Source: JAPOXR01 sp963664715 (lineage in GTDB: Bacteria > Pseudomonadota > Alphaproteobacteria > Rhodobacterales > Rhodobacteraceae). From it: a stretch of 64,000 nt of DNA. The position numbers were made by a program, and so were the translations under genes. Where the stretch lies: contig CAXXUY010000009.1 of NCBI GenBank assembly GCA_963664715.2, positions 1 to 64,000 of the forward strand, in the 5' to 3' direction. The notes beneath the pieces are model-generated. The model did no database searches. It was not told the origin of the DNA and saw only the letters and a list, made by a program, of their open reading frames with translations. The number at the start of each line of letters is the position of its first letter. Position 1 is the first letter of the stretch. Positions 56,059 to 63,714 of the stretch are shown in pieces.

Positions 56059-57648
56059 ATGACAGCGCCCGCGACCGGCGTAAAAGTCCGTATGTACCGC
56101 CAGGGACATGGCGATTGCTTCTTGCTTGCCTTCGCCGGGCGCGAAGGGAGGCGCAAGCGCAATGTCTATGTCCTGATTGACTGCGGCCTGAAGCCGAAGT
56201 CCGAGGTACATGGCCAGAAGATCGACAAAGTCATTGACGACATCAACGAGGCGACAGGAGGCCGCGTCGATGTGGTCATCGTCACGCATGAGCATCAGGA
56301 TCACGTCAACGGCTTCGCCAAGAAAAGAGGCAAGAAGCACCTGTTCGACAAGATCAGCTTCGGACAATGCTGGCTTGCATGGACCGAGGACGAAACTGAC
56401 GATCTGGCCAATGCGCTTCGGGACAGGTTCAACGATACGCTCCTGACCTTGGCTCTGGCCCAGAAACGGTTGGGCGCGACCCCGGATACATCGAACCTTG
56501 CCCTCAGGCTCTCAGACCTGATCGGGACGGAAGTGGGCGACGATGGCGCGCCTATGCCCGATGGCAGCGAAGGTCTTGAGATCACCAAAGCCTTCCGCGA
56601 CGCACGCACGAAGTATCCTCAGCTGAGCATGGCACAGCTTTCGCGGCTTGCCGCCAAGGGTATCACCAACAAAAGGGCGATGAGATACCTGCGCGACCGG
56701 GCTGAGGCGACACCTGTCTTCCTCGGTCCAGATCGCCCGCCCACCGAATTGCCGTATGTCGAGGGCCTTAAGGTCTATGCGCTGGGACCTCCGCGCGATG
56801 TTAAGCAGCTTCTTGACCTCGACCCGGAAGGCGGCGAAGAGTTTCATTTGTGCGCACGTGGCACGAGGCTGGCTGTCGGCGGTGAGGCACGGGGGTTTGC
56901 GGCCGCCGTGGCGGGCGATACAGACGGGCAAACTGACGGCTCGCCATTCAACAGCCGCTATCGCATTCCAGAAGACAAGATCCTGCAGCGCGGTCGGCAG
57001 AAACAGCCCGTCGACAAGTCGCACGAACATCTCGCCCGTGTCTACAACGACAAGGACGCGGCTTGGCGCCGGATCGACGACGACTGGCTTGCCACATCCG
57101 AGGGGCTTGCACTCAGGCTGAACAGCGAGGTGAACAATACCTCGCTTGTCTTGGCAATTGAGCTTCCAAACACCGGAAAGGTACTCTTGTTCACCGGTGA
57201 CGCCCAGCGCGGCAGCTGGATCGGCTGGTCGGATCTTTCCTGGACAGACGACGCGGGCGATACGACGACGGCGCGCGATCTTCTTGCACGCTGCGTTCTC
57301 TACAAGGTCGGGCACCACGGGTCGCACAACGCCACGCTGAACGGAACCGAAGCCGACGAACACGCCAACATCGGCTGGATGGCCCGCGGAGCTTTTTCCG
57401 GTGATTTTGCGGCGATGATTCCCGCCAACACGCTCTGGGCGCTTGGCAAGTCACGACCATGGTTGCATCCACTGCCCCAAATCGAAGCCGCGCTGGAAGA
57501 AAAGGCCCGGGGTCGCGTCTTTCGCACGGACCGCGATCACGTACCCAAACCGCCCACTGACCTGTTGCCCGATGACGACTGGACCGCGTTTCAGGGCCGG
57601 ATCGAGGAAAAGAAGCTCTATTTCGAATACAGCATCAAGGACAAGTAA
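56059..57648 (+). CDS. Metallo-beta-lactamase fold hydrolase (second MBL)
   Basis: A 529-residue protein. ATG 56059 overlaps the peptidase stop as ATGA, and ATG 56050 is also in frame. VKVRMYRQGHGDCFLLAFAG and VYVLIDCGLKPKSEVHGQKI form the N-terminal MBL strands. The metal motif is VTHEHQDHVNGFAKKRGKKH with His77, His79, Asp81 and His82. LVLAIELPNTGKVLLFTGDA supplies the second-site Asp, and YKVGHHGSHNATLNGTEADE the distal His. A long helical insert lies between residues 110 and 300. Related ComEC-like MBL domains act on nucleic acids or phosphoesters, but this substrate is unknown. GAGGAGG precedes the next gene, 18 bases away. Confidence 0.85.
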   Translation: MTAPATGVKVRMYRQGHGDCFLLAFAGREGRRKRNVYVLIDCGLKPKSEVHGQKIDKVIDDINEATGGRVDVVIVTHEHQDHVNGFAKKRGKKHLFDKISFGQCWLAWTEDETDDLANALRDRFNDTLLTLALAQKRLGATPDTSNLALRLSDLIGTEVGDDGAPMPDGSEGLEITKAFRDARTKYPQLSMAQLSRLAAKGITNKRAMRYLRDRAEATPVFLGPDRPPTELPYVEGLKVYALGPPRDVKQLLDLDPEGGEEFHLCARGTRLAVGGEARGFAAAVAGDTDGQTDGSPFNSRYRIPEDKILQRGRQKQPVDKSHEHLARVYNDKDAAWRRIDDDWLATSEGLALRLNSEVNNTSLVLAIELPNTGKVLLFTGDAQRGSWIGWSDLSWTDDAGDTTTARDLLARCVLYKVGHHGSHNATLNGTEADEHANIGWMARGAFSGDFAAMIPANTLWALGKSRPWLHPLPQIEAALEEKARGRVFRTDRDHVPKPPTDLLPDDDWTAFQGRIEEKKLYFEYSIKDK

Positions 57649-57666
57649 GAGGAGGCCCAGAAGCAC

Positions 57667-59010
57667 ATGTTTTTTCCCCCACTCGACGGATCCCGTCAGG
57701 CGGCCGAGGAACGACCGCCGCGCCCAGTATTTGCGCGTATCGACACGATCGAGGACCTGGGTGACGAAGACCAGATCGTGCTTCTTGATGCGGTGGACGA
57801 ATGGTGGCTTGACCGCGAGGACAGTGACGTTCCGCTGGCCGACAGGGACTGGCCAGCGAATGGTCAATTTCCCCTCAACTGGGCGCTTTCGACAATTTCG
57901 ATCGGCGGGCATGTGCTGCACGACGAGATCGGCGAATTCGAGGAAGGGGATTGGATCACCCTTCATTTTGGCCGCCCGGACACGGCCGAGAGACAGGCGG
58001 ATCAGTTTCTGAACCTCTTTGCCGACCCGACGCCGCGCGGTGTGGTCAACATCAAACGGATGGACAAGGCCACCGAGGCGCGGCTGAAGCGGCTGGCGGG
58101 ATGGGGACGGGCGGAAGACGCGGACCCCGATGAGATCAGAGGGGTGCTTGACCGGAAGCGTCGGCTTGATACCGTGGCGATCTATGACGTCGGGCAAGGT
58201 GCCGCGACAGCTCTATTGGCTGGTGGCAGACCGGCGCTCTATTTTGATTTTGGCGGTGCGGCCAACGGCAACTGGCGGACATTTCCCAAACGCGTCCGCC
58301 GCTTTTGTTTTGACGACGACCCGCCAATCGTTCTGTCGCATTGGGACTGGGATCACTGGTCATCGGCACTCAGGGATCATCGCGCACTCAAACAGATATG
58401 GGTGCTGCCGCTTCAGGACACGTCGGGTTCTCTGGGTTTGGTGCACGCCGCGTTCTTGTCGCTGCTTCGATCCCAGGCGCAACAGGTACTCTGGTGGCCC
58501 CGTCGCCTGCTCGGAATTCAGCTCAGTCATTTGAACGCATGCCTGATCAAGGCGCAGGGCCGACCCAAGAGCCGCAACGAAACTGGTCTGGCTCTTGTGG
58601 TCGGTGGCACGGTGTACAATCAATGTTCGGTCCTTCTGCCGGCAGACGCTTCCTTCGGCGCTCTCAAATGCGTGGACAGATGCAGCTTTGACCATATCGT
58701 GGTGCCGCATCACGGCGGCCGCACAAACCTTACGACGGTGCCCGAGCCCAGATCCTATGGAGCCGGACATGCCGTCTATTCCTATGGCGTGGGAAACATA
58801 TTTCTGCACCCAATGACCGAAACCCAGCGCACATTGCGCAAGAAATGGAAGAACGCGGATCACACCGCGTTCAGACAACCTTTTGGCATGGGCCATATCG
58901 GGATCGACCTTGTGGGACGGCAAACTCGTCCTCGCTCGTCTTGTTGCCGACGCTGCAAGTTGAGCCGCAAACACGCCTGCGACCTGGCCATTCAGCATTG
59001 GATACCGTGA
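57667..59010 (+). CDS. Metallo-beta-lactamase fold protein (third MBL)
   Basis: A 447-residue protein. The first 165 residues have no recognisable motif (MFFPPLDGSRQAAEERPPRP; acidic, with LDAVDEWWLDREDSDVPLAD). The MBL part starts VAIYDVGQGAATALLAGGRP and has the unusual metal motif VLSHWDWDHWSSALRDHRAL: His225, Asp227, Asp229 and His230. FDHIVVPHHGGRTNLTTVPE gives the distal His. The C-terminal tail is Arg- and Cys-rich (RSSCCRRCKLSRKHACD), which may reflect a late frameshift. It sits between the second MBL and the DUF2235 gene with short gaps, so the three are one transcription unit. Confidence 0.8.
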   Translation: MFFPPLDGSRQAAEERPPRPVFARIDTIEDLGDEDQIVLLDAVDEWWLDREDSDVPLADRDWPANGQFPLNWALSTISIGGHVLHDEIGEFEEGDWITLHFGRPDTAERQADQFLNLFADPTPRGVVNIKRMDKATEARLKRLAGWGRAEDADPDEIRGVLDRKRRLDTVAIYDVGQGAATALLAGGRPALYFDFGGAANGNWRTFPKRVRRFCFDDDPPIVLSHWDWDHWSSALRDHRALKQIWVLPLQDTSGSLGLVHAAFLSLLRSQAQQVLWWPRRLLGIQLSHLNACLIKAQGRPKSRNETGLALVVGGTVYNQCSVLLPADASFGALKCVDRCSFDHIVVPHHGGRTNLTTVPEPRSYGAGHAVYSYGVGNIFLHPMTETQRTLRKKWKNADHTAFRQPFGMGHIGIDLVGRQTRPRSSCCRRCKLSRKHACDLAIQHWIP

Positions 59011-59022
59011 AGGAGACCGCCC

Positions 59023-60273
59023 ATGCACAGCCGCCTTGTGCTTTGCCTCGACGGCACCTGGAACAGCCCGTTCAAACCGGTCACGCGAGAGGACGGGTCA
59101 AAGGTCCTCAAGCCGACAAACCCGCTCAAACTGGCGCGCGCCGTGCGGTCGGTCGACGATGCCGGGGCGCGGCAGTTGACTTACTACGACAGCGGAGTAG
59201 GGGCGCTCGGGGTTTATCCGGGGAAGTCGAACGCCATTCTCAACTTTTTTGACAGCAAGCTCGGTGGCATGTTCGGCGCAGGTTTCGAGGCCAACGTCGA
59301 AGAGGCCGCCAGCTTTCTCGCTTTGAATTACAATCCCGGTGATCAGGTCTTTGTCTTCGGCTTCAGCCGGGGGGCCGCGCAAGCACGGGCGCTGAGCAAT
59401 TTTTTGAACTGGATGGGGGGATTCCCCCCAAAGTATGACGCCTATTACGTGCCTTTGTTCTTTCGCCAGTATCTCAGGACCCGTGGCAAGGGCGCGCCTT
59501 CGGACGTGAAGAACTCGGACGGAATCACACCGGCCGAGCGGTTCCTGCCTCTCGACATCACGCTTCTAGGCGTCTGGGATACGGTCATGGCGCTAGGGTC
59601 GCGACTGAACGCGACTGCGGGAACCTCGGTCAAGGGCCGTGCCTTCCACGTCGAGGCGAGACCCGCGCCCATCGTCAAGCATGCCTACCAGGCGCTTGCC
59701 ATTGACGAGAAACGCTATGATTTCCGCCCCGAGATCTGGCAGGGTGCCGGGCCGGACCAGACGCTGAAGCAACGATGGTTTCCCGGGGCGCATGGCAACG
59801 TCGGCGGGTCTTACCGACACGATGGCCTGGCCAATGGGGCGCTCCATTGGATCGCCGGGGCAGCTTCAGCACTTGGACTGGCGCTCGATACCGAGTTTCT
59901 GAAGAACTACCGATCCTTCGCTCAGGACCATTTGGGCGACACGCATGACCTGTTTTATCGTGTTGTCGAAGCGGTACGCTGCAAACTTGGGCAAGGCGCA
60001 CGTGCCATGACCGGCTATCCCGAGGCCGCCAATCTCGACATTGATGCGTCTGTCATCAAGCGCTTCGCCAGCGACCACAACAAGTTCCAAAGAATGGATG
60101 GTCCGTATCGTCCGGCCCCGGTCGTCGAACTCCTTGAGCGAGAGCAAAATCGCTGGCGAGAATTTCTCGGCGAGTTCAATCTCGACCCGGACATCTATCC
60201 CTTTCCGGACGACGTTTCTTGTGACTTCGAAGGCCCGCCCCTCAAAGTCAGCGGACAGGTCCTCGATCAATAG
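59023..60273 (+). CDS. DUF2235 alpha/beta-hydrolase domain protein
   Basis: A 416-residue protein of the DUF2235 family. RLVLCLDGTWNSPFKPVTRE begins the domain. VFVFGFSRGAAQARALSNFL contains the GxSxG-like elbow with nucleophile Ser115. LLGVWDTVMALGSRLN and KHAYQALAIDEKRYDFRPEI follow, and the acid/base region is RWFPGAHGNVGGSYRHDGLA. Some DUF2235 proteins are phospholipase effectors (Tle1 type) of type VI secretion, but no secretion genes are near and no signal peptide is present. Its start has GGAG about 8 bases upstream and lies 12 bases after the third MBL. It is the last surviving gene before the IS6 element. Confidence 0.88.
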   Translation: MHSRLVLCLDGTWNSPFKPVTREDGSKVLKPTNPLKLARAVRSVDDAGARQLTYYDSGVGALGVYPGKSNAILNFFDSKLGGMFGAGFEANVEEAASFLALNYNPGDQVFVFGFSRGAAQARALSNFLNWMGGFPPKYDAYYVPLFFRQYLRTRGKGAPSDVKNSDGITPAERFLPLDITLLGVWDTVMALGSRLNATAGTSVKGRAFHVEARPAPIVKHAYQALAIDEKRYDFRPEIWQGAGPDQTLKQRWFPGAHGNVGGSYRHDGLANGALHWIAGAASALGLALDTEFLKNYRSFAQDHLGDTHDLFYRVVEAVRCKLGQGARAMTGYPEAANLDIDASVIKRFASDHNKFQRMDGPYRPAPVVELLEREQNRWREFLGEFNLDPDIYPFPDDVSCDFEGPPLKVSGQVLDQ

Positions 60274-60309
60274 ATCGACCAAGGCCTGACGCCCCTCCAT
60301 TCAGGCGAG

Positions 60310-61184
60310 GGCTCTGTTGCAAACTTTGATCCCGGAGGTGATCATTTTGTTGGATCGAGACATGGGAGCAGGGCATGAACGACTTCAAGGGGCGGCATTT
60401 CGAAGGCGAGACAGTGCTTTGGGCGGTGCGCTGGCACTGCCGGTATGGCATCAGCTATCGTGACCTTGAGGAGATGATGGCGGAACGTGGCGTCCGTGTG
60501 GATCACAGCACGATCTATCGCTGGGTGCAGAAATACGCACCTGCAATCGAAAAACGGATGCGTTGGCAGTGGCGACGCCCCCGGTCAGACAGTTGGCGGG
60601 TGGACGAGACCTATATCAAGGTGCGTGGGAAATGGGCGTATCTTTACCGGGCGGTCGATAAATTAGGTGACACGATTGATTTCTACCTGTCTGCGACACG
60701 CAATGCAAAGGCGGCGGAACGCTTCCCTGGCAAGGCATTGAAGGATTTGAGAGATTGGGAGCGACCACGGGTGATCAACACGGACAAGGCCCCGACCTAT
60801 GCTGTCGCCCTGGCCGAACTGAAGGCCGAAAACAAGTGCCCGGGCGACGTGCAGCATCGTCAGGTCAAATATCTCAACAACATCGTGGAGGCCGACCACG
60901 GCAAGCTCAAACAGCTGATCCGCCCAGTGCGCGGATTCAAGACGATGAAATCAGCTTACGCCACGATCAAAGGCTTCGAAGTGATGCGTGCCCTGCGCAA
61001 AGGTCAATCCCGCAGCTTCAACCTGACCGGTGATATCAAAGGTGAAGTCCGCATGATTGAACGCGCCTTCGGATTGGGCCAATGCGCGCTGACCGAGGCG
61101 ATGACCATGCTCGAAGACCGTCTGGCAGCATGAAAAAGGAAAAATTCTGACTTTTCAACCTCAGAACAAATTTGCAACAGAGCC
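60310..61184 (+). mobile_element. IS6-family insertion sequence
   Basis: Inverted repeats GGCTCTGTTGCAAA at 60310-60323 and its complement at 61171-61184 bound about 875 bp. The eight-base flanks, CAGGCGAG on the left and CTTCACAC on the right, differ, so there is no target duplication. IS6 elements form cointegrates and then delete adjacent DNA, so mismatched flanks suggest that a segment was lost here. Confidence 0.88.
60375..61133 (+). CDS. IS6-family transposase
   Basis: A 252-residue transposase: MNDFKGRHFEGETVLWAVRW and YGISYRDLEEMMAERGVRVD form the N-terminal helix-turn-helix. SWRVDETYIKVRGKWAYLYR (first Asp), RVINTDKAPTYAVALAELKA (second Asp) and YLNNIVEADHGKLKQLIRPV (Glu region) form the DDE core. 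The full length and intact motifs indicate a functional enzyme of the IS26/IS6100 type. Confidence 0.94.
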   Translation: MNDFKGRHFEGETVLWAVRWHCRYGISYRDLEEMMAERGVRVDHSTIYRWVQKYAPAIEKRMRWQWRRPRSDSWRVDETYIKVRGKWAYLYRAVDKLGDTIDFYLSATRNAKAAERFPGKALKDLRDWERPRVINTDKAPTYAVALAELKAENKCPGDVQHRQVKYLNNIVEADHGKLKQLIRPVRGFKTMKSAYATIKGFEVMRALRKGQSRSFNLTGDIKGEVRMIERAFGLGQCALTEAMTMLEDRLAA

Positions 61185-61185
61185 C

Positions 61186-61308
61186 TTCACACCGCTGACT
61201 GATTACAAGCTTCGGTCGCGCGACAATCTAGAAAGAGCCTACCGTCAAGGCCGGCTTGGAGTGGTTCCATCAAGTGATGATTTTCATTTGGCATGGGATA
61301 CGGAGTAA
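61186..61308 (+). pseudogene. AAA-ATPase of a RloA/AbiL-like pair, only the C-terminal tail left
   Basis: The frame reads TPLTDYKLRSRDNLERAYRQ, then GRLGVVPSSDDFHLAWDTE and a stop at 61308. It matches the tail of AAA ATPases that precede RloB genes, where a motif like LERGYLQGRYGAIP closes the protein. Everything before 61186 has been replaced by the IS6 element. The stop is 14 bases before the rloB start, the usual spacing for the pair. Confidence 0.7.
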
Positions 61309-61419
61309 AGCCGGAGGCAACCGTGAAGCACGTAAGACGTCTAGCCCGTAATGGTGCAACCCTTACTCCGGCACTTCGCATTGTTGTCGTTGCCGAAGGG
61401 AGATGCACGGAACCTAGTT

Positions 61420-63198
61420 AGTGCCCGCCAGAAAACCCATTAAGTTGTTGACTTAATTGGATATTACGCGGTAATGTCCGGTCGAAGAATCGGGGAGAAC
61501 AGGCCGGTTTCGGGCCATTTTCCACCCATTCAGCCCGATTTCGACCAATCTTCACGAGGCAGGCATGCGACAGATACGCAATCCGCAGGAAATGTTCGGT
61601 GAAATCCGCATCGAGGATATCAGGCTCGATCTCAAATCCAGGGACGACATCCCGGCCCTGCTGATCGGGCTGCAGTTCCTCTATTCCGACGAGGCCTTCC
61701 GCGAGCGATTGTTTGCACTCCTCGACCGGTACATCCTTCCCGGAGTGAGCCGGAAGGTGGGAAGGCCGGGCATGGAGATGTGGCGCATCCTGGTGATGGG
61801 TGTGGTCAAGCAGGGTCTGGGCTGCGATTATGACCGCCTCCACGAACTGGTGAACCAGCACCTCACGCTCCGCCAGTTTCTCGGTCACCCGAAAGCCTGG
61901 GACGAGTACCAGTACGAGATGCAGAACGTGGTCGACAATGTCAGCCTCATGAGCCCGGAACTGCTGGCCCACGTCAATCAACTGATCGTGGAGAGCGGCC
62001 ATGCGGTCGCAAGAAAAAAGCCTGGCGCGCCCTTGGCCGGGCGCGCTGATTCCTTCGTGGTCAAGACTGATGTCCATTATCCCACCGATGCCGGCCTCTT
62101 GTGGGACGCCATGCGCGGCCTCATCCGCGATACCGGCCGGGCCACCACCGCTACCGGTGTTCCGGGCTGGCGCCAGTGGAAGCATCAGAGCCGCCGCCTC
62201 AGGAGCCTCTACAACGCCGTCCGCCGGACCCGGCGGGCCAAGCCCGGAGATGTCGAGGCCTATCTCGATTGCTGCCGCCGGCTGATCGGGCGGGTTGAAG
62301 GAACACTTCCTGCCCTTGAGCAGAAGGGCATCGATACCGGCGGCATCAGGGAGTATCTCGCCCATGCCGTCCGGCAGACCGACCAGACCCGGCGCCGCCT
62401 GCTGGAGGGCGAACAGATCCCGCATCACGACAAGGTGTTCTCGGTCTTCGAGCCGCATACAAGATGGATCGCCAAGGGCAAGGCCGGCTGTCCGGTCGAA
62501 CTGGGGGTTCCGGTCTGCATCCTGGAAGACAGTCACGGTTTCGTTCTGCACCATGAGGTGATGTGGGAAGGCGGCGATACCGACCATGCGGTGCCGATGG
62601 TGGCGGCCGCACAGGAACGGTTCCCCGAACTCAGGGCAGTGAGCTTCGATCGAGGTTTCCACAGCCCCGAGAACCGGGTCCGCCTGGACGAGATGCTCGA
62701 TCACAATGTGCTGCCGAAGAAGGGGTATCGGGGCCGGGACGAACGGGCACGCGAGGCTGGCAGCGAGTTCGTCGCCATGCGCCGGGCCCACCCGGCGGTG
62801 GAATCTGCAATCAACAACCTGGGCCACCGGGGGCTTGACCGAATTCGCGCTCGCGGCCCTGCCGGCTTTGCCCGCTCGGTGGCACTGGCGGTGGTGGCCA
62901 TGAACATCCACCGCATCGGGCTCCTGCTGCGCCGGCAGGCATCGCACCGGCTCAAACACCGCCTCGCTGCCTGAGGCATCCGCTGAATTCGGCGATGCTC
63001 CCGGCCCTGACGGACCGGGAGCCTCTCCCCGTGGTCAACCCTGTCAAGAACTGCCGGAATCGCTGCCAGGGGCAGGAAATCTGCTGCCGGATCCTCGACA
63101 ATCTCCCGGATCGGGGTCAGATCCGTCGATTACCGGCGGTCAGGCCGGGTGAATTCGGGGCTGGAACTTGCCGAAAGGGGGGTTCTCTGGCGGGCACT
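61420..63198 (+). mobile_element. ISNCY-type insertion sequence inside rloB
   Basis: Terminal inverted repeats AGTGCCCGCCAGA at 61420 and its complement ending at 63198 bound about 1.78 kb. AGTT flanks both ends (61416-61419 and 63199-63202), a four-base target duplication. Removing the element and one AGTT restores the reading CTEPSYLTVF across the junction. Confidence 0.85.
61565..62974 (+). CDS. ISNCY-family transposase
   Basis: A 469-residue protein beginning MRQIRNPQEMFGEIRIEDIR with GAGGCAGG upstream. RSRDDIPALLIGLQFLYSDE, GRPGMEMWRILVMGVVKQGL and LHELVNQHLTLRQFLGH are typical of the ISNCY group. SFVVKTDVHYPTDAGLLWDA carries the first catalytic Asp, AVSFDRGFHSPENRVRLDEM the second, and RRAHPAVESAINNLGHRGLD the Glu region. 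The gene is full length and looks intact. Confidence 0.88.
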   Translation: MRQIRNPQEMFGEIRIEDIRLDLKSRDDIPALLIGLQFLYSDEAFRERLFALLDRYILPGVSRKVGRPGMEMWRILVMGVVKQGLGCDYDRLHELVNQHLTLRQFLGHPKAWDEYQYEMQNVVDNVSLMSPELLAHVNQLIVESGHAVARKKPGAPLAGRADSFVVKTDVHYPTDAGLLWDAMRGLIRDTGRATTATGVPGWRQWKHQSRRLRSLYNAVRRTRRAKPGDVEAYLDCCRRLIGRVEGTLPALEQKGIDTGGIREYLAHAVRQTDQTRRRLLEGEQIPHHDKVFSVFEPHTRWIAKGKAGCPVELGVPVCILEDSHGFVLHHEVMWEGGDTDHAVPMVAAAQERFPELRAVSFDRGFHSPENRVRLDEMLDHNVLPKKGYRGRDERAREAGSEFVAMRRAHPAVESAINNLGHRGLDRIRARGPAGFARSVALAVVAMNIHRIGLLLRRQASHRLKHRLAA

Positions 63199-63714
63199 AG
63201 TTATCTTACGGTGTTTAGCCGAGTATACGGCAATAGTTCAGCAATAATACGCACAATTGGCGGGATTGGTGATCCGAGATCTGTAGTGGAGCGGGCAATT
63301 GAATAACGCAGAGAAGCAAGACGTAACCGGTTCGGAAAACGCGACTCTTTCTGGGCCATGTTTGATCGAGATAGTCATGCACGATTTCTGGAAGCAATAG
63401 ATCTTGCTCGTGGAAACGGGATTAATTTCGCCATTTCGAATCCGTGTTTCGAACTGTGGGGAATTTTCCACTATGAGGCCCACGATGCGCCTATCCACAG
63501 ACATGAATGTCAGCGTAGGTTTCAGGAATTGAATCCAGATTATGAACGACGCGCGAACAAGATATTCGACAACGTCGACGTAATCGAGAGGTGCTATTTT
63601 GATGCAGTTGGACGGGCCAGAGACTCGCTTACGCGTCGGGCCGAAGAGGACGACCCGAAGGGCAACCCGTCATCATCTGTACACCTCCTCACAGAGTACA
63701 TTCGTTCGGCCTAG

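Larger units (their letters stand above)
52191..56062 (+). pseudogene. HExxH zinc metallopeptidase (gluzincin type), split by IS1182
   Basis: The 5' part (52191-53540, 450 codons) and the 3' part (55208-56062, 284 codons plus stop) join in frame when the IS and one CTAG copy are removed, giving about 734 residues. The zinc site is VHETCHAILDGMHPKF, with His195, Glu196 and His199, plus LHEAFADIVAIFQHF with Glu222 and Asp226: the HExxH...ExxxD arrangement of thermolysin-like gluzincins. There is no signal peptide (MSSSISFQPPRKLRIFAFDP), so it is probably intracellular. The C-terminal 280 residues match no domain I know. As it stands, translation runs into the IS and stops at 53618 after 475 residues, keeping the whole zinc site. 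The stop overlaps the next gene as ATGA. Confidence 0.8.
61323..63714 (+). pseudogene. RloB-like protein, split by ISNCY and carrying a nonsense codon
   Basis: It starts with GTG 61323 behind GGAGG. The first 31 codons (VKHVRRLARNGATLTPALRI, then VVVAEGRCTEP) match the RloB Toprim-like start (VCEGEKTEPxYF). The frame resumes at 63199 as SYLTVFSRVYGNSSAIIRTI, then GGIGDPRSVVERAIE, then TAA at 63304-63306, then in the same frame FWAMFDRDSHARFLEAIDLA and ISNPCFELWGIFHYEAHDAP to the stop at 63714. Joined, it would be about 202 residues, normal for RloB. RloB occurs with AAA ATPases in restriction-modification and abortive-infection loci. An internal ATG at 63358 could still give the last 118 residues. 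Confidence 0.8.

Noticed and set aside
59023..60273. Type VI secretion phospholipase effector
   Set aside because: DUF2235 is shared with Tle1 effectors, but no VgrG, PAAR, adaptor or immunity gene is present. The context is an operon of intracellular hydrolases.
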